DNA from: Clostridiales bacterium
Lineage (GTDB): Bacteria; Bacillota; Clostridia; Saccharofermentanales; Saccharofermentanaceae
DNA: 64,000 nucleotides
Direction of reading: 5' to 3'
NCBI GenBank assembly: GCA_017961235.1
Contig: JAGCXQ010000004.1
Span: 62,001 to 126,000, forward strand
A program made the position numbers and the translations under genes. This document shows positions 26,605 through 34,981 of this stretch, piece by piece (within the stretch, counting starts at the first letter, position 1; each line of letters opens with the position of its first letter). The notes beneath the pieces were generated by a model. The model made no database searches. It worked only from the letters and a program-made list of their open reading frames with translations, and was not told the origin of the DNA.

Positions 26605-27798
26605 TCAGTTGTCAAAATGTCCGGCATACCAGATCGCACCGAGGCCGACGCCCTGTTCGTACATTTCCGTTACGATCGGGATCGATCCTGCGCACTTGAT
26701 CTCGACGCTTTCATCCCATGTCTTGTCCCCGCGGCTGAATACCCAGATCTCCGATGGGGAGAGGTTCTCCAGGATATACGGGTTATGTGTCGTAAAGAAG
26801 ATCTGGCATCCCGGATTCTGGATCGAGTACTCACGCATCTCGTTGGCAAGAACGTCGAGCATATCGTGATACAGCCCCTCGTCCGGCGACTCGATCAGAA
26901 GGAGCGGACGCGGAGAAGGATCGGCCAGCAGAAGCAGATAGAGCGCAAGCATGTCCGGCTTATTGAAGTGCTTCAGGACCGCCTGCTCATCCTTGTCGCG
27001 AAGTCCCGGGATCGCCTCAAGGAGGCGGCTCATGACCATCTTATACTGTCCCGGCTTTTCCTGCTTCAGATACGCAAGGACATTCTTCGCATTGGATCCT
27101 TCGTTATTCAGATGTTTATGTCCGCCCGGCGCCATATTTTCCGGGAGCTGTATGGTCTGGTCTTTGCGGAAACATACGAAGAACCAGCGCATGATCTCTT
27201 TATAAGTGCAGCTGGTGAAATAGAACTGTTTCAGAGCACCATAGGCATGCAGTGCGGACGTCTGCGGATCATTCATCTCGCCGTCTATCTTCTCTCCCTT
27301 GAGAAGCACGAATCCGACGCCTTTCTTAAAGGAGAGGATATCTTTCGGTTCGTCCATTCCTTCGCGCCACAGCGTCAGCACCTCTTCCTCGAAGTGCGGC
27401 TTGCCGTGCATATTCGCGCCGATGACGAGACGGTACTGCACATACGTCGTGTCCTTGACCTGTGCGTCATAGAATTTGAAGCAGAGTGTCGCGATGAAGG
27501 GCTTGTCTTTGTCTCCGAGGAGATTGGAAAAGCCGTTTCTTCCGGCTTCGGTCGATGCTGCTGCCGGTCCCTTGATCACCGCCCCCTGCACGAAGGACAG
27601 GAACGAGAAGAACATCGATTTTCCGGTATGGTTCCTGCCGATCAAGGCTTCGATCCCGTTTAAGGGATGCGCCACATCCATTCCCGCCGAGATAGCAAGA
27701 GATGACTGCTCGGGTGCTTTCCGGATGTCCGAAAGAAGCGCACCAATGCAGTCATCTTTGAATAGTCCATAGTTTTGAATACGGATGCCCAGTAACAT
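26605..27798 (-). CDS. AAA (ABC/SMC-like) ATPase paired with DUF4276
   Basis: A 397-residue ATPase of the SMC/AAA_21 type. Walker A is GRNHTGKS (residues 54-61). The region normally holding the signature (SDGT or LSGGQ) reads FNKPD (about 278-282), and the Walker B end reads LLLIESPDEG, with E303 kept but Ser at 304 where the catalytic Glu of IEEPENG-type members usually sits. The H-switch TTHNP (H338) is intact. The end, GVGLGAIWYAG, resembles other DUF4276-linked ATPases. It binds ATP but may hydrolyse it slowly. A defence or repair role is suggested by the partner, not proven. Confidence 0.75.
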   Translation of the reverse strand: MLLGIRIQNYGLFKDDCIGALLSDIRKAPEQSSLAISAGMDVAHPLNGIEALIGRNHTGKSMFFSFLSFVQGAVIKGPAAASTEAGRNGFSNLLGDKDKPFIATLCFKFYDAQVKDTTYVQYRLVIGANMHGKPHFEEEVLTLWREGMDEPKDILSFKKGVGFVLLKGEKIDGEMNDPQTSALHAYGALKQFYFTSCTYKEIMRWFFVCFRKDQTIQLPENMAPGGHKHLNNEGSNAKNVLAYLKQEKPGQYKMVMSRLLEAIPGLRDKDEQAVLKHFNKPDMLALYLLLLADPSPRPLLLIESPDEGLYHDMLDVLANEMREYSIQNPGCQIFFTTHNPYILENLSPSEIWVFSRGDKTWDESVEIKCAGSIPIVTEMYEQGVGLGAIWYAGHFDN

Positions 27799-27821
27799 AT
27801 TTCACCGCCTGTTCTACCTTG

Positions 27822-27845
27822 AGGGATCCCTTTCTTTTCGAAAAG
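27822..27845. promoter_or_regulatory. Two adjacent palindromes ahead of the ATPase gene
   Basis: AGGGATCCCT (27822-27831) and CTTTTCGAAAAG (27834-27845) are both perfect palindromes two bases apart, 24-47 bases upstream of the ATPase ATG. The second overlaps a copy of the dispersed word AAAAGCACT. It could be an operator or a processing site; no clear promoter is visible. Confidence 0.45.
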
Positions 27846-27879
27846 CACTGCCCCACTGAGGTTAGATCTATGTTACTTC

Positions 27880-28347
27880 TTATTTTAACTCTTTTTTGTC
27901 CTTCTGGATACGTACGAGAATATCTGTCAGTTCGTTTTCGAGTTCGGTCAGTCTCTTTCTCGCATAATCGATGGAGCGGGAATAGATCTCCTCGGACTGC
28001 TGGTTCGCTTCTGCGAGGATCCGGTCGCTCTGCTCCTTGGCAAGGAGTGTGACCTGGTGCTCATCGACCATGATCGCCTGACGCTGCTCAGACTCACGCA
28101 GGATGCTCTCCGCCTTCTGTCTTGCAGAAGCGACGACCTGACGCTGACGGTCCACGATCCACTTAGCCTGCTGTACTTCCGACGGGAAGCTCGCACGGAT
28201 CTGCTTGATCCAGTAGAGTACATCCGCACGGTCAACGATGCAGTTATCCGAGAACGGTACGCCCTTGGCCTGCTCTACTGTCGCCTGCAGCTGATCGAGA
28301 AGTTCGTATAGGTCCTTATCTGTTGTTCTTACATTACCATCCGGCAT
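27880..28347 (-). CDS. Coiled-coil protein resembling ATP synthase subunit b/DivIVA
   Basis: This 155-residue protein is mostly one long predicted coiled coil (residues 65-150) rich in Gln, Glu, Arg and Ala, with a short N-terminal segment containing VLYWIKQIR. Comparable proteins are annotated as ATPase or subunit-b-like and lie directly after coaD in many Clostridia, as here (14 bases apart). There is no membrane helix, so it is not a true F0 subunit b. A scaffold role at the membrane or division site, as for DivIVA, is speculative. Confidence 0.72.
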   Translation of the reverse strand: MPDGNVRTTDKDLYELLDQLQATVEQAKGVPFSDNCIVDRADVLYWIKQIRASFPSEVQQAKWIVDRQRQVVASARQKAESILRESEQRQAIMVDEHQVTLLAKEQSDRILAEANQQSEEIYSRSIDYARKRLTELENELTDILVRIQKDKKELK

Positions 28348-28361
28348 AGGAATATCCTCCC

Positions 28362-28859
28362 TTATTTCTTATCCGCCTTTTTATCAAGCAGTTTTTTATG
28401 TACCATATCTTCGATCTCCGGCACGCACATCCGCGAGATGTCACCACCGTAGTAAGCCACTTCTTTGATAATAGACGAACTGGTAAAAGCGAGGTCTGCG
28501 CGGCACGGCAGGAAGATCACCTGATAATCCGGGAACATCAGGGTATTGGCGGCGTTCATCTCCGCCTCGTAGCGGAAGTCCGACTCGCTTCGGAGTCCTC
28601 TGACGACAGCGGAAGCTCCGAGTTCCCGATAAAGATCTACGAGAAGTGTCTCTCTGGAAATGACCTCCACATTCGGAAGATCCGACAGGCAGATCTTTGC
28701 CATCTCGACTCTTTCCTCGACGGTGAACATCGTATTTTTCGCACGGTTAAACATGATCGCCACGACCAGTTTGTCACAGAGCTTCGATGCTCTTCTGGCG
28801 ATGTCGATATGACCCAGTGAGAACGGGTCGAAACTGCCTGGAAAAATAAACGTTTTCAA
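28362..28859 (-). CDS. coaD: Pantetheine-phosphate adenylyltransferase
   Basis: Transfers AMP from ATP to 4'-phosphopantetheine in coenzyme A synthesis. The 165 residues are the normal length. The nucleotidylyltransferase (T/S)xGH motif is SLGH with H17 after GSFDP, and the C-terminal SSIIKE segment is the second signature. It follows rsmD by 12 bases, the usual Firmicute arrangement rsmD-coaD. Confidence 0.95.
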   Translation of the reverse strand: MKTFIFPGSFDPFSLGHIDIARRASKLCDKLVVAIMFNRAKNTMFTVEERVEMAKICLSDLPNVEVISRETLLVDLYRELGASAVVRGLRSESDFRYEAEMNAANTLMFPDYQVIFLPCRADLAFTSSSIIKEVAYYGGDISRMCVPEIEDMVHKKLLDKKADKK

Positions 28860-28871
28860 GAGCGCTTCTCC

Positions 28872-29447
28872 TTACTCGCACATAGTTTCTGATTCTAAGA
28901 AGAATGTTACCAAAGTTGCCCCGTACTTACAACTCTTTAAACATGTCATATTGGTTACAATCTCTTTGATTTCAGTATCTGCGTCGGATTCCACGATGAA
29001 AATGCCGCCTTCATTCAGAAGTCCGTATTCATTGATAAGCGTCGATACCTTCGAAGCCGCCTCTTTGGCCATGGCATACGGCGGGTCCATGAAGATGATG
29101 TCAAACTTCGCTCCTTCTTTCCCGAGGAGCCGGAGTGCCTCCATATAGCCCATCTTCAGAGGTCTTGCCGATTCAAGCAGATGTGTCTTTTCGAGATTCT
29201 TCCTTATCACCTGCTGGCTTTTTCCCGCCTGGTCGATGAGGACCGCAGAAACAGCGCCTCTTGAGAGCGCTTCGATCGCCATTTGTCCGGTTCCCGAAAA
29301 TACATCCAGGAAAGCACTCTCCGGCACCCTCATCTGGATGCTCGAGAAGATCGCCTCCTTGACTTTATCGGTCGTCGGACGCGTGCTATCTCCTTTCGGT
29401 GCTTCCAGCACCGTTCCTCTGCATTTTCCTGAAACAACTCTCGGCAT
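28872..29447 (-). CDS. rsmD: 16S rRNA (guanine966-N2)-methyltransferase RsmD
   Basis: A 191-residue class I SAM-dependent methyltransferase. It shows the family's N-terminal VSGKCRG and RPTTDKVKEAIF segments, the SAM loop DVFSGTGQMAIEA (GTG 52-54), and catalytic DPPY (121-124). It methylates G966 of 16S rRNA in the small subunit head. It starts nine bases after recG and shares transcription with recG and coaD. Confidence 0.94.
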   Translation of the reverse strand: MPRVVSGKCRGTVLEAPKGDSTRPTTDKVKEAIFSSIQMRVPESAFLDVFSGTGQMAIEALSRGAVSAVLIDQAGKSQQVIRKNLEKTHLLESARPLKMGYMEALRLLGKEGAKFDIIFMDPPYAMAKEAASKVSTLINEYGLLNEGGIFIVESDADTEIKEIVTNMTCLKSCKYGATLVTFFLESETMCE

Positions 29448-29456
29448 ATCTTCTCC

Positions 29457-31580
29457 TTACAGACTCGGCTTCGTCCATGCCTCGCCAAAATGATTATGAA
29501 ATGCCTGCAGCATGATCTTCGCTTCTGTTTTCTGAAGCTTCGGATCTTCCTCAAGCATCTTTCCGATCGCATCTTCGATCGGTCCCAGGCAGGCGGCATC
29601 TCGATAGAGATTCGCCATCTTGAGCTGCGGGATACCGTGCTGCTTCGTGCCGAAGAAATCACCGGTTCCGCGAAGGAGCATATCCTTCTCCGCGAGCTCG
29701 AAGCCATTGGTCGTCTGGCACATCATGTCGATACGCTCCTGTGCGACGCCCTCGTACTTATCCGTCTGCAGGATACATAACGACGGCAGGCTGCCTCTGC
29801 CGATACGGCCTCTTAGCTGGTGCAGTGTGGAGAGGCCGAATCTCTCGGCATTTCTTATGATCATCAGTGAGGCATTCGGGTTATCGACGCCGACTTCGAT
29901 GACGGTCGTGGATACGAGCACATCGATTTTGCCTTCGCTGAATTCCTTCATGATCTTTTCTTTTTCCGCCGGCTTCATCTTACCATGCAGAAGTCCTACA
30001 TGCATGTCCGAGAGTTCCCCGGAAGAGATCGTCTCATAGTACTGTACCGCGGACTCGAGGTCGGACTTCATGCGCTCCGCGAGCGTGCCTTCCTCGTCCT
30101 CATATGCATCTTCCTGCAGTTCATCGATCATCGGGCAGACGACGTAGGCCTGGTGCCCTTTCTGTACCTCCTGGCGGATCGTGGCGAGCACTCTTCCGTC
30201 CTCGTCAAAAGACGCCCGTATCGTCTTGATCGGCTGGCGCCCCTTCGGCATGCTCTTGATGACCGATACATCCATATCCCCGAAGAGCACCAGTCCCAGT
30301 GTTCTCGGGATCGGGGTCGCAGACATGACTAGTGTATGGATGCCGTGATCTTCCCGCTCTTCCGTAGCGGATCTCTGCTTAACACCGAAGCGGTGCTGTT
30401 CGTCCGTGACCATCAGCGCCAGGTCAGAAAATTCATTCTTCTCCGACAGCACTGCATGGGTGCCGACGAGCATCTTCACTTTTCCGTTCCGGAGCCCTTC
30501 GCGGATCTCGTTTTTCTTTTTTGCCGTCGTGCTTCCGAGCATCAGCTCGACATCGATATCCGAGCCATTGAGGAATTTCTTGAAGGTTTCATAGTGCTGC
30601 GAGGCCAGGACCGCCGTCGGTGCCATAAAGACCGACTGGTACCCTGCGATCGCGCAGGCCGCCATACTTAAGAATGCAACGACTGTCTTACCGGATCCGA
30701 CGTCGCCCTGTACGAGGCGGTTCATCGGACGCGAGGAAGAAATATCGGCGAGGATATCGTGTGTGACACAGCTCTGATCCTCGGTCAGCGAGAATGGAAG
30801 TCCCTTCACGATACCGGCAAATCGCTCCATATCTTCTTTCTTCCCGCGGATCGGACACGATGCGCGAAGATCTTTCTGCTCCTGCTTATAGACGCTTAAG
30901 GCCGCACGGAGGAGGAAAAGTTCCTCGAAGATGAGATACTTCTGTGCGATCTCCACCTCTTCCATACTGTCCGGACGGTGGATCTTCTCATATGCATAGC
31001 GGATGGCGCAGAGCTTCTGTTCTTTTCTGAAGAACAGCGGCAGCACTTCCGACAGGAGCGGCAGCGCACGGTCGAGCGCGACATTTACGATCGCGCGGAT
31101 ATGTCCCTGCTTCAGTCCCGAGGTCAAGGGATAGACCGGCTGGATCAGAGAGGTCTTTTCTTCGCTTTTCTGCCGCTGGTCAAATACCGGATTTACGACC
31201 TGGAAAGTAAACCCATCGCGGGTGATCCTACCGTGGAAGAAATATTCTTCTCCGGCGGTCATTTTCTTCTCGAGATAGGGCTGGTTGAACCACACGGCGC
31301 GGATGCTGCACGACCCGTCCGATAGTGTGGCGAAGATCGTCGTTTTTCCACGATTTCTGGATACTCTAGGCGTGTTCACGATCGTTGCGATGAAGGACTG
31401 TTCCTTATCGTGCTCGAGCTGAAAAAGCGGGACGCACTCGGACCAGTCGTCATATCTTCTCGGGAAGAAAGTCAGCAGGTCATAGACCCGCGTGATCCCG
31501 AGTTTTTCGAGCTGTTTGGCGCGCGCCTCTCCGACTTTCGGAAGATATCTGACAGGGGTATCGAGCTGGATATCTGCCAT
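29457..31580 (-). CDS. recG: ATP-dependent DNA helicase RecG
   Basis: At 707 residues this is a typical RecG: an N-terminal wedge/OB region (about 1-200), a RecA-like helicase core with Walker A GDVGSGKT, DEQH box (DEQHRFG), SATPIPRT motif III, and the C-terminal helicase domain with QLRGRIGR. RecG regresses stalled replication forks and processes Holliday junctions. It is separated from nth by three bases, forming a DNA repair pair inside the larger operon. Confidence 0.96.
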   Translation of the reverse strand: MADIQLDTPVRYLPKVGEARAKQLEKLGITRVYDLLTFFPRRYDDWSECVPLFQLEHDKEQSFIATIVNTPRVSRNRGKTTIFATLSDGSCSIRAVWFNQPYLEKKMTAGEEYFFHGRITRDGFTFQVVNPVFDQRQKSEEKTSLIQPVYPLTSGLKQGHIRAIVNVALDRALPLLSEVLPLFFRKEQKLCAIRYAYEKIHRPDSMEEVEIAQKYLIFEELFLLRAALSVYKQEQKDLRASCPIRGKKEDMERFAGIVKGLPFSLTEDQSCVTHDILADISSSRPMNRLVQGDVGSGKTVVAFLSMAACAIAGYQSVFMAPTAVLASQHYETFKKFLNGSDIDVELMLGSTTAKKKNEIREGLRNGKVKMLVGTHAVLSEKNEFSDLALMVTDEQHRFGVKQRSATEEREDHGIHTLVMSATPIPRTLGLVLFGDMDVSVIKSMPKGRQPIKTIRASFDEDGRVLATIRQEVQKGHQAYVVCPMIDELQEDAYEDEEGTLAERMKSDLESAVQYYETISSGELSDMHVGLLHGKMKPAEKEKIMKEFSEGKIDVLVSTTVIEVGVDNPNASLMIIRNAERFGLSTLHQLRGRIGRGSLPSLCILQTDKYEGVAQERIDMMCQTTNGFELAEKDMLLRGTGDFFGTKQHGIPQLKMANLYRDAACLGPIEDAIGKMLEEDPKLQKTEAKIMLQAFHNHFGEAWTKPSL

Positions 31581-31583
31581 GGC

Positions 31584-32222
31584 TTACACCTTCTTACCGG
31601 ATGACGGGCAGTATTCCGACAGCGCGCAGGCTCCGCACTTCGGGGATCTGGCGGTGCACACGGCACGTCCGTGATCGACCATTCTGTGGCCAAATGCCGC
31701 CCACTCTTCTTCCGGGAGGATCTTCATGAGTTCTTTTTCGATCACGGCGGGATCTTTACCGGAGCTTAGTCCGAGGCGGCCGCTGACGCGCATGCAGTGC
31801 GTATCTACGACGACGGCAGGGATCCCGAACATCTCGGACACGATGAGGTTGGCGACCTTTCGTCCGACACCGGGGAACCGCATCAGCTCCTCCTGCGTCT
31901 TTGGGATCTCTCCTCCGAAGTCATCGCGCATCATCCGCGCGATCTCATAAAGATAATGGGATTTTGCTTTCCAGAAACCGCAGGGCTTGATGATCCTTCC
32001 GATCTCTTCTTCCCCTGCAGAAAGAAAATCCAGGTATCCCGGATACTCCGCGAAAAGCACTTTCGTCACTTCATTAACGCGGACATCCGTGCACTGGGCC
32101 GACAATACGGCACGTACGACGAGATGGAATACATTATCATCGATATCGAGGGTACACTGCGTCTCCGGATACAGTTCATGAAGACGCCGAAGGATCGCCT
32201 CCGTGCGTTCTTTCTTTCTCAT
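31584..32222 (-). CDS. nth: Endonuclease III
   Basis: A bifunctional DNA glycosylase/AP lyase that removes oxidised pyrimidines. The helix-hairpin-helix FPGVGRKVAN carries K122, with catalytic D140 in VVDTHCMR. The [4Fe-4S] cluster ligands are C189-x6-C196-x2-C199-x5-C205. Length 212 is typical. Its ATG overlaps the histidine kinase stop by four bases, so repair genes and sensor are co-transcribed. Confidence 0.96.
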   Translation of the reverse strand: MRKKERTEAILRRLHELYPETQCTLDIDDNVFHLVVRAVLSAQCTDVRVNEVTKVLFAEYPGYLDFLSAGEEEIGRIIKPCGFWKAKSHYLYEIARMMRDDFGGEIPKTQEELMRFPGVGRKVANLIVSEMFGIPAVVVDTHCMRVSGRLGLSSGKDPAVIEKELMKILPEEEWAAFGHRMVDHGRAVCTARSPKCGACALSEYCPSSGKKV

Positions 32223-33748
32223 GGGTTCTCCTTCGGCTCCTGGTCCTCAGGCTTATTATCGTTAAGAGTATAGATGAATTTCGCTCCGCCGAGTTCTTCG
32301 CTCTGTTCGGCCCAGATCTTCTCACCATGAGCGGTGATGATCTCACGGCAGATATAGAGTCCTAAGCCAAAGCCGCTCTCCGTTCTGGAAGGATCGACTT
32401 TATAGAAGCTCTCGAATACTCGGTCACGCTTGTCCTCAGGGATACCGGAACCGGAATCCTCGACGGATACATAGACTTTCTTTTCATCTGCATCATACTT
32501 TGTGGAGATGCCGATGATACCGTCTCTCGGAGTGAACTTGATCGCATTGGTCAGCAGGTTATAGAACACGCGGTACAGAAGCTGGGATTCACCGAATACC
32601 ATCATCTGCTCGCCCTTATTCTTTCCAAGATCGACATTCACGCTGATGCTCTTGTCCGAGAGGAGATTCTCGACATTCTGCACGGTGTCATGGATCATCT
32701 CATTAATATCAAACTCTTCCATCTTCGCAGGATCGACCTGACTTAAGGAAGAAGCCTCTGTCATGGAGTTAATAAGTTCCTGGATCCTGGCAACCTGTGT
32801 CTGGATAATATCCATATACTTCGGATAGCTCTCCGGCGGGATCGTTCCGTCAGAGATCGCTGAAAGGAATCCCTTGATGGAGGTAAGCGGTGTTCTCAGG
32901 TCATGTGCGATACTCGAGATGAATACCTTACGGTCAGACTCCTGACGCTCGAGACGCTCGATCATACTGTTGACCGTACTTACCATGTTGGTGATCTCAT
33001 CGGTCAGCATGTATTTGAGTGTGGATTCTTTTCGAAGTTCCGGCACGTCGATACGAACGGAAAGGTCACCCTTCGTCACCGAGGTCGCTGCATCCGACAG
33101 CGCACGCAGAGGACGGATCAGAGATTTGGCCATCAGCGAGAAGAAAAGGAGCGCCATCGAGAAAGAGATCAGGATCGGCAGCAGAAGTGCATTGGACAGA
33201 CGCCAGAACACTTCGTTCTCCACATTCAGTGTATTAAAAAGCACGATATTGAGATCTTCCTGGGAAGTAGCAACTGCCACGGATACCGCCACACTTCTGG
33301 AATTCGCGAAGATGCCGTTGGTCACATCCGAGGTGAGCGCATGTCCCCTATTCATGAAGAGATCCAGAGCTCGGTCATTCGTCAGGAATACATAGTTGTC
33401 TGCCTTCAGGAGATCCCCCCGTACGAAGTCCGGTACGGATGTGGAATACTCGATGCGTCCATCATTTCTTACGAACCATACCGAGCACTCTTCTGTTCTT
33501 GCAAAGGAATTGATAAATGCCTGGATCGCGGTATCCGATACCGACGGATCCGTCACCAGTGAATCATAAGCGAGGGCGAGAGAATTTGCCTGTTCCTCGA
33601 TCTTTTCCTTATTTTCGGAAATCAGGGATACCGTCGTCTGGCGGTAAAAGATCAGGATCAGCACGAGGAACACAAGTATCGTTCCGATCGCCAGCGACAG
33701 CGTCGTTCGGAATAGTACGGACTGTGACTTTTTTCCGGATTCTTTCAT
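32219..33748 (-). CDS. PhoR-type sensor histidine kinase
   Basis: A 509-residue kinase: a first membrane helix (about 14-36), an extracytoplasmic sensing region (about 37-180), a second helix (about 188-206), a HAMP linker (207-260), a HisKA domain with phosphoacceptor H282 in SSIAHDLRTPL, and a HATPase_c domain with N-box (about 398) and DSGSGIP. It lies directly after its response regulator. The stimulus cannot be read from sequence. Its position between nrdR-ftsZ and nth-recG suggests envelope or growth monitoring, but that is inference. Confidence 0.92.
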   Translation of the reverse strand: MKESGKKSQSVLFRTTLSLAIGTILVFLVLILIFYRQTTVSLISENKEKIEEQANSLALAYDSLVTDPSVSDTAIQAFINSFARTEECSVWFVRNDGRIEYSTSVPDFVRGDLLKADNYVFLTNDRALDLFMNRGHALTSDVTNGIFANSRSVAVSVAVATSQEDLNIVLFNTLNVENEVFWRLSNALLLPILISFSMALLFFSLMAKSLIRPLRALSDAATSVTKGDLSVRIDVPELRKESTLKYMLTDEITNMVSTVNSMIERLERQESDRKVFISSIAHDLRTPLTSIKGFLSAISDGTIPPESYPKYMDIIQTQVARIQELINSMTEASSLSQVDPAKMEEFDINEMIHDTVQNVENLLSDKSISVNVDLGKNKGEQMMVFGESQLLYRVFYNLLTNAIKFTPRDGIIGISTKYDADEKKVYVSVEDSGSGIPEDKRDRVFESFYKVDPSRTESGFGLGLYICREIITAHGEKIWAEQSEELGGAKFIYTLNDNKPEDQEPKENP

Positions 33749-33781
33749 TTTCCCACCCGCAAAATGATTACCTGATATCGA

Positions 33782-34501
33782 TTACTTCTCTGTTGTCTCG
33801 AATTTGTAGCCTACGCCCCAGACTGTCTTGATCAGCCAGTTTGTCTTCACGTTCGGCTTTTCGAGCTTCTCACGGATACGCTTAACATGTACATCGACAG
33901 TTCTTGACTCTCCGTAGAAATCATAGCCCCATACATTTTCGAGGAGCTGTTCTCTGGTGAAAACGCGGTTCGGATGAGAGGCCAGGAAGAAAAGCAGTTC
34001 GAGTTCTTTTGGCGGAATATCGATTTCTTTTCCATCGACGGTAACGACGTATCTGGCCATATCGACCGTGAATCCCTCGTAAGAGATCACTTCCGTATTT
34101 TCTTTTGCATCCGAAGATTCGCCGGATGCCGCATCACGCTTATCCGTACGGCGGAGAACAGCCTTTACACGAGCGAGGAGTTCCTTTGGCTCGAAGGGCT
34201 TCTGCACATAGTCATCTGCGCCGAGCTCGAGACCGACGACCTTATCCAAGGTGTCAGAGCGCGCTGTCAGCATGATGATCGGAACATCCGATGTCTTTCT
34301 GATCTCACGGCAGATATCATAGCCGTCTTTGCCGGGAAGCATCAGATCCAGCACGACCAGATCCGGCTGGGAAGACTGGAAAGTCTCTAAAGCACGGTCT
34401 CCGGAAAGACAGGATGTTACTGCGAAACCATCTTTATCGAAGTAGAGCCGAAGCACTTCTACGATATTCGGATCGTCATCTACTACTAAAACCTTTTTCA
34501 T
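33782..34501 (-). CDS. OmpR/PhoB-family response regulator
   Basis: The start is placed at the ATG at 34501, with AGAGGG eight bases before; an ATG at 34522 overlapping the nrdR stop is possible. About 239 residues: a receiver domain with acidic pocket D8-D9-D10 and phosphoacceptor D52, then a C-terminal winged helix (about 135-235). The linker contains a short Ser/Asp-rich stretch. It is the partner of the histidine kinase 33 bases downstream. Target genes are not evident. Confidence 0.92.
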   Translation of the reverse strand: MKKVLVVDDDPNIVEVLRLYFDKDGFAVTSCLSGDRALETFQSSQPDLVVLDLMLPGKDGYDICREIRKTSDVPIIMLTARSDTLDKVVGLELGADDYVQKPFEPKELLARVKAVLRRTDKRDAASGESSDAKENTEVISYEGFTVDMARYVVTVDGKEIDIPPKELELLFFLASHPNRVFTREQLLENVWGYDFYGESRTVDVHVKRIREKLEKPNVKTNWLIKTVWGVGYKFETTEK

Positions 34502-34521
34502 CTTCTTACCCTCTACTTCCA

Positions 34522-34974
34522 TTATTTTTTCAGCATATCCTTCAGTTCATCCATAAAAGAATTCACATCCTTAAACTGGCGGTAAACCGAAGCGAAACGC
34601 ACGTAAGCGACTTCGTCGATCCCCTTGAGCTGCTGCATGACCATCTCACCGATCTCATTGGTCGAGATCTCGCGCTTCGTTGTGTTCTGGATCTGGTTCT
34701 CCACATACGAAACGATCTGTGTCAGCTGCTCCGAAGAGACCGGTCTCTTCTCACAGGCCTTCATCAGGCCTCCGAGAAGTTTCTCCTGACTATATGCCTC
34801 GCGGGTACCATCTTTCTTCACGACGAGAAGCGGAAGAAGTTCCACTTTCTCATAGGTGGTAAAGCGGGATGAGCAGGATAAACATTCACGCCTGCGGCGG
34901 ATGGCAGAACCATCCTCCGCAGGCCGCGAATCAATTACTTTATCTTCCATATGTCCACAAAAAGGGCACTTCAT
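34522..34974 (-). CDS. nrdR: Transcriptional repressor NrdR
   Basis: A 150-residue regulator of ribonucleotide reductase genes: an N-terminal zinc ribbon (CPFC ... CLSC) followed by an ATP-cone domain, which senses ATP/dATP and controls binding to NrdR boxes. It follows ftsZ with seven bases between, a placement that links cell division with dNTP supply. No nrd genes lie in the window. Confidence 0.95.
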   Translation of the reverse strand: MKCPFCGHMEDKVIDSRPAEDGSAIRRRRECLSCSSRFTTYEKVELLPLLVVKKDGTREAYSQEKLLGGLMKACEKRPVSSEQLTQIVSYVENQIQNTTKREISTNEIGEMVMQQLKGIDEVAYVRFASVYRQFKDVNSFMDELKDMLKK

Positions 34975-34981
34975 AGATCAA

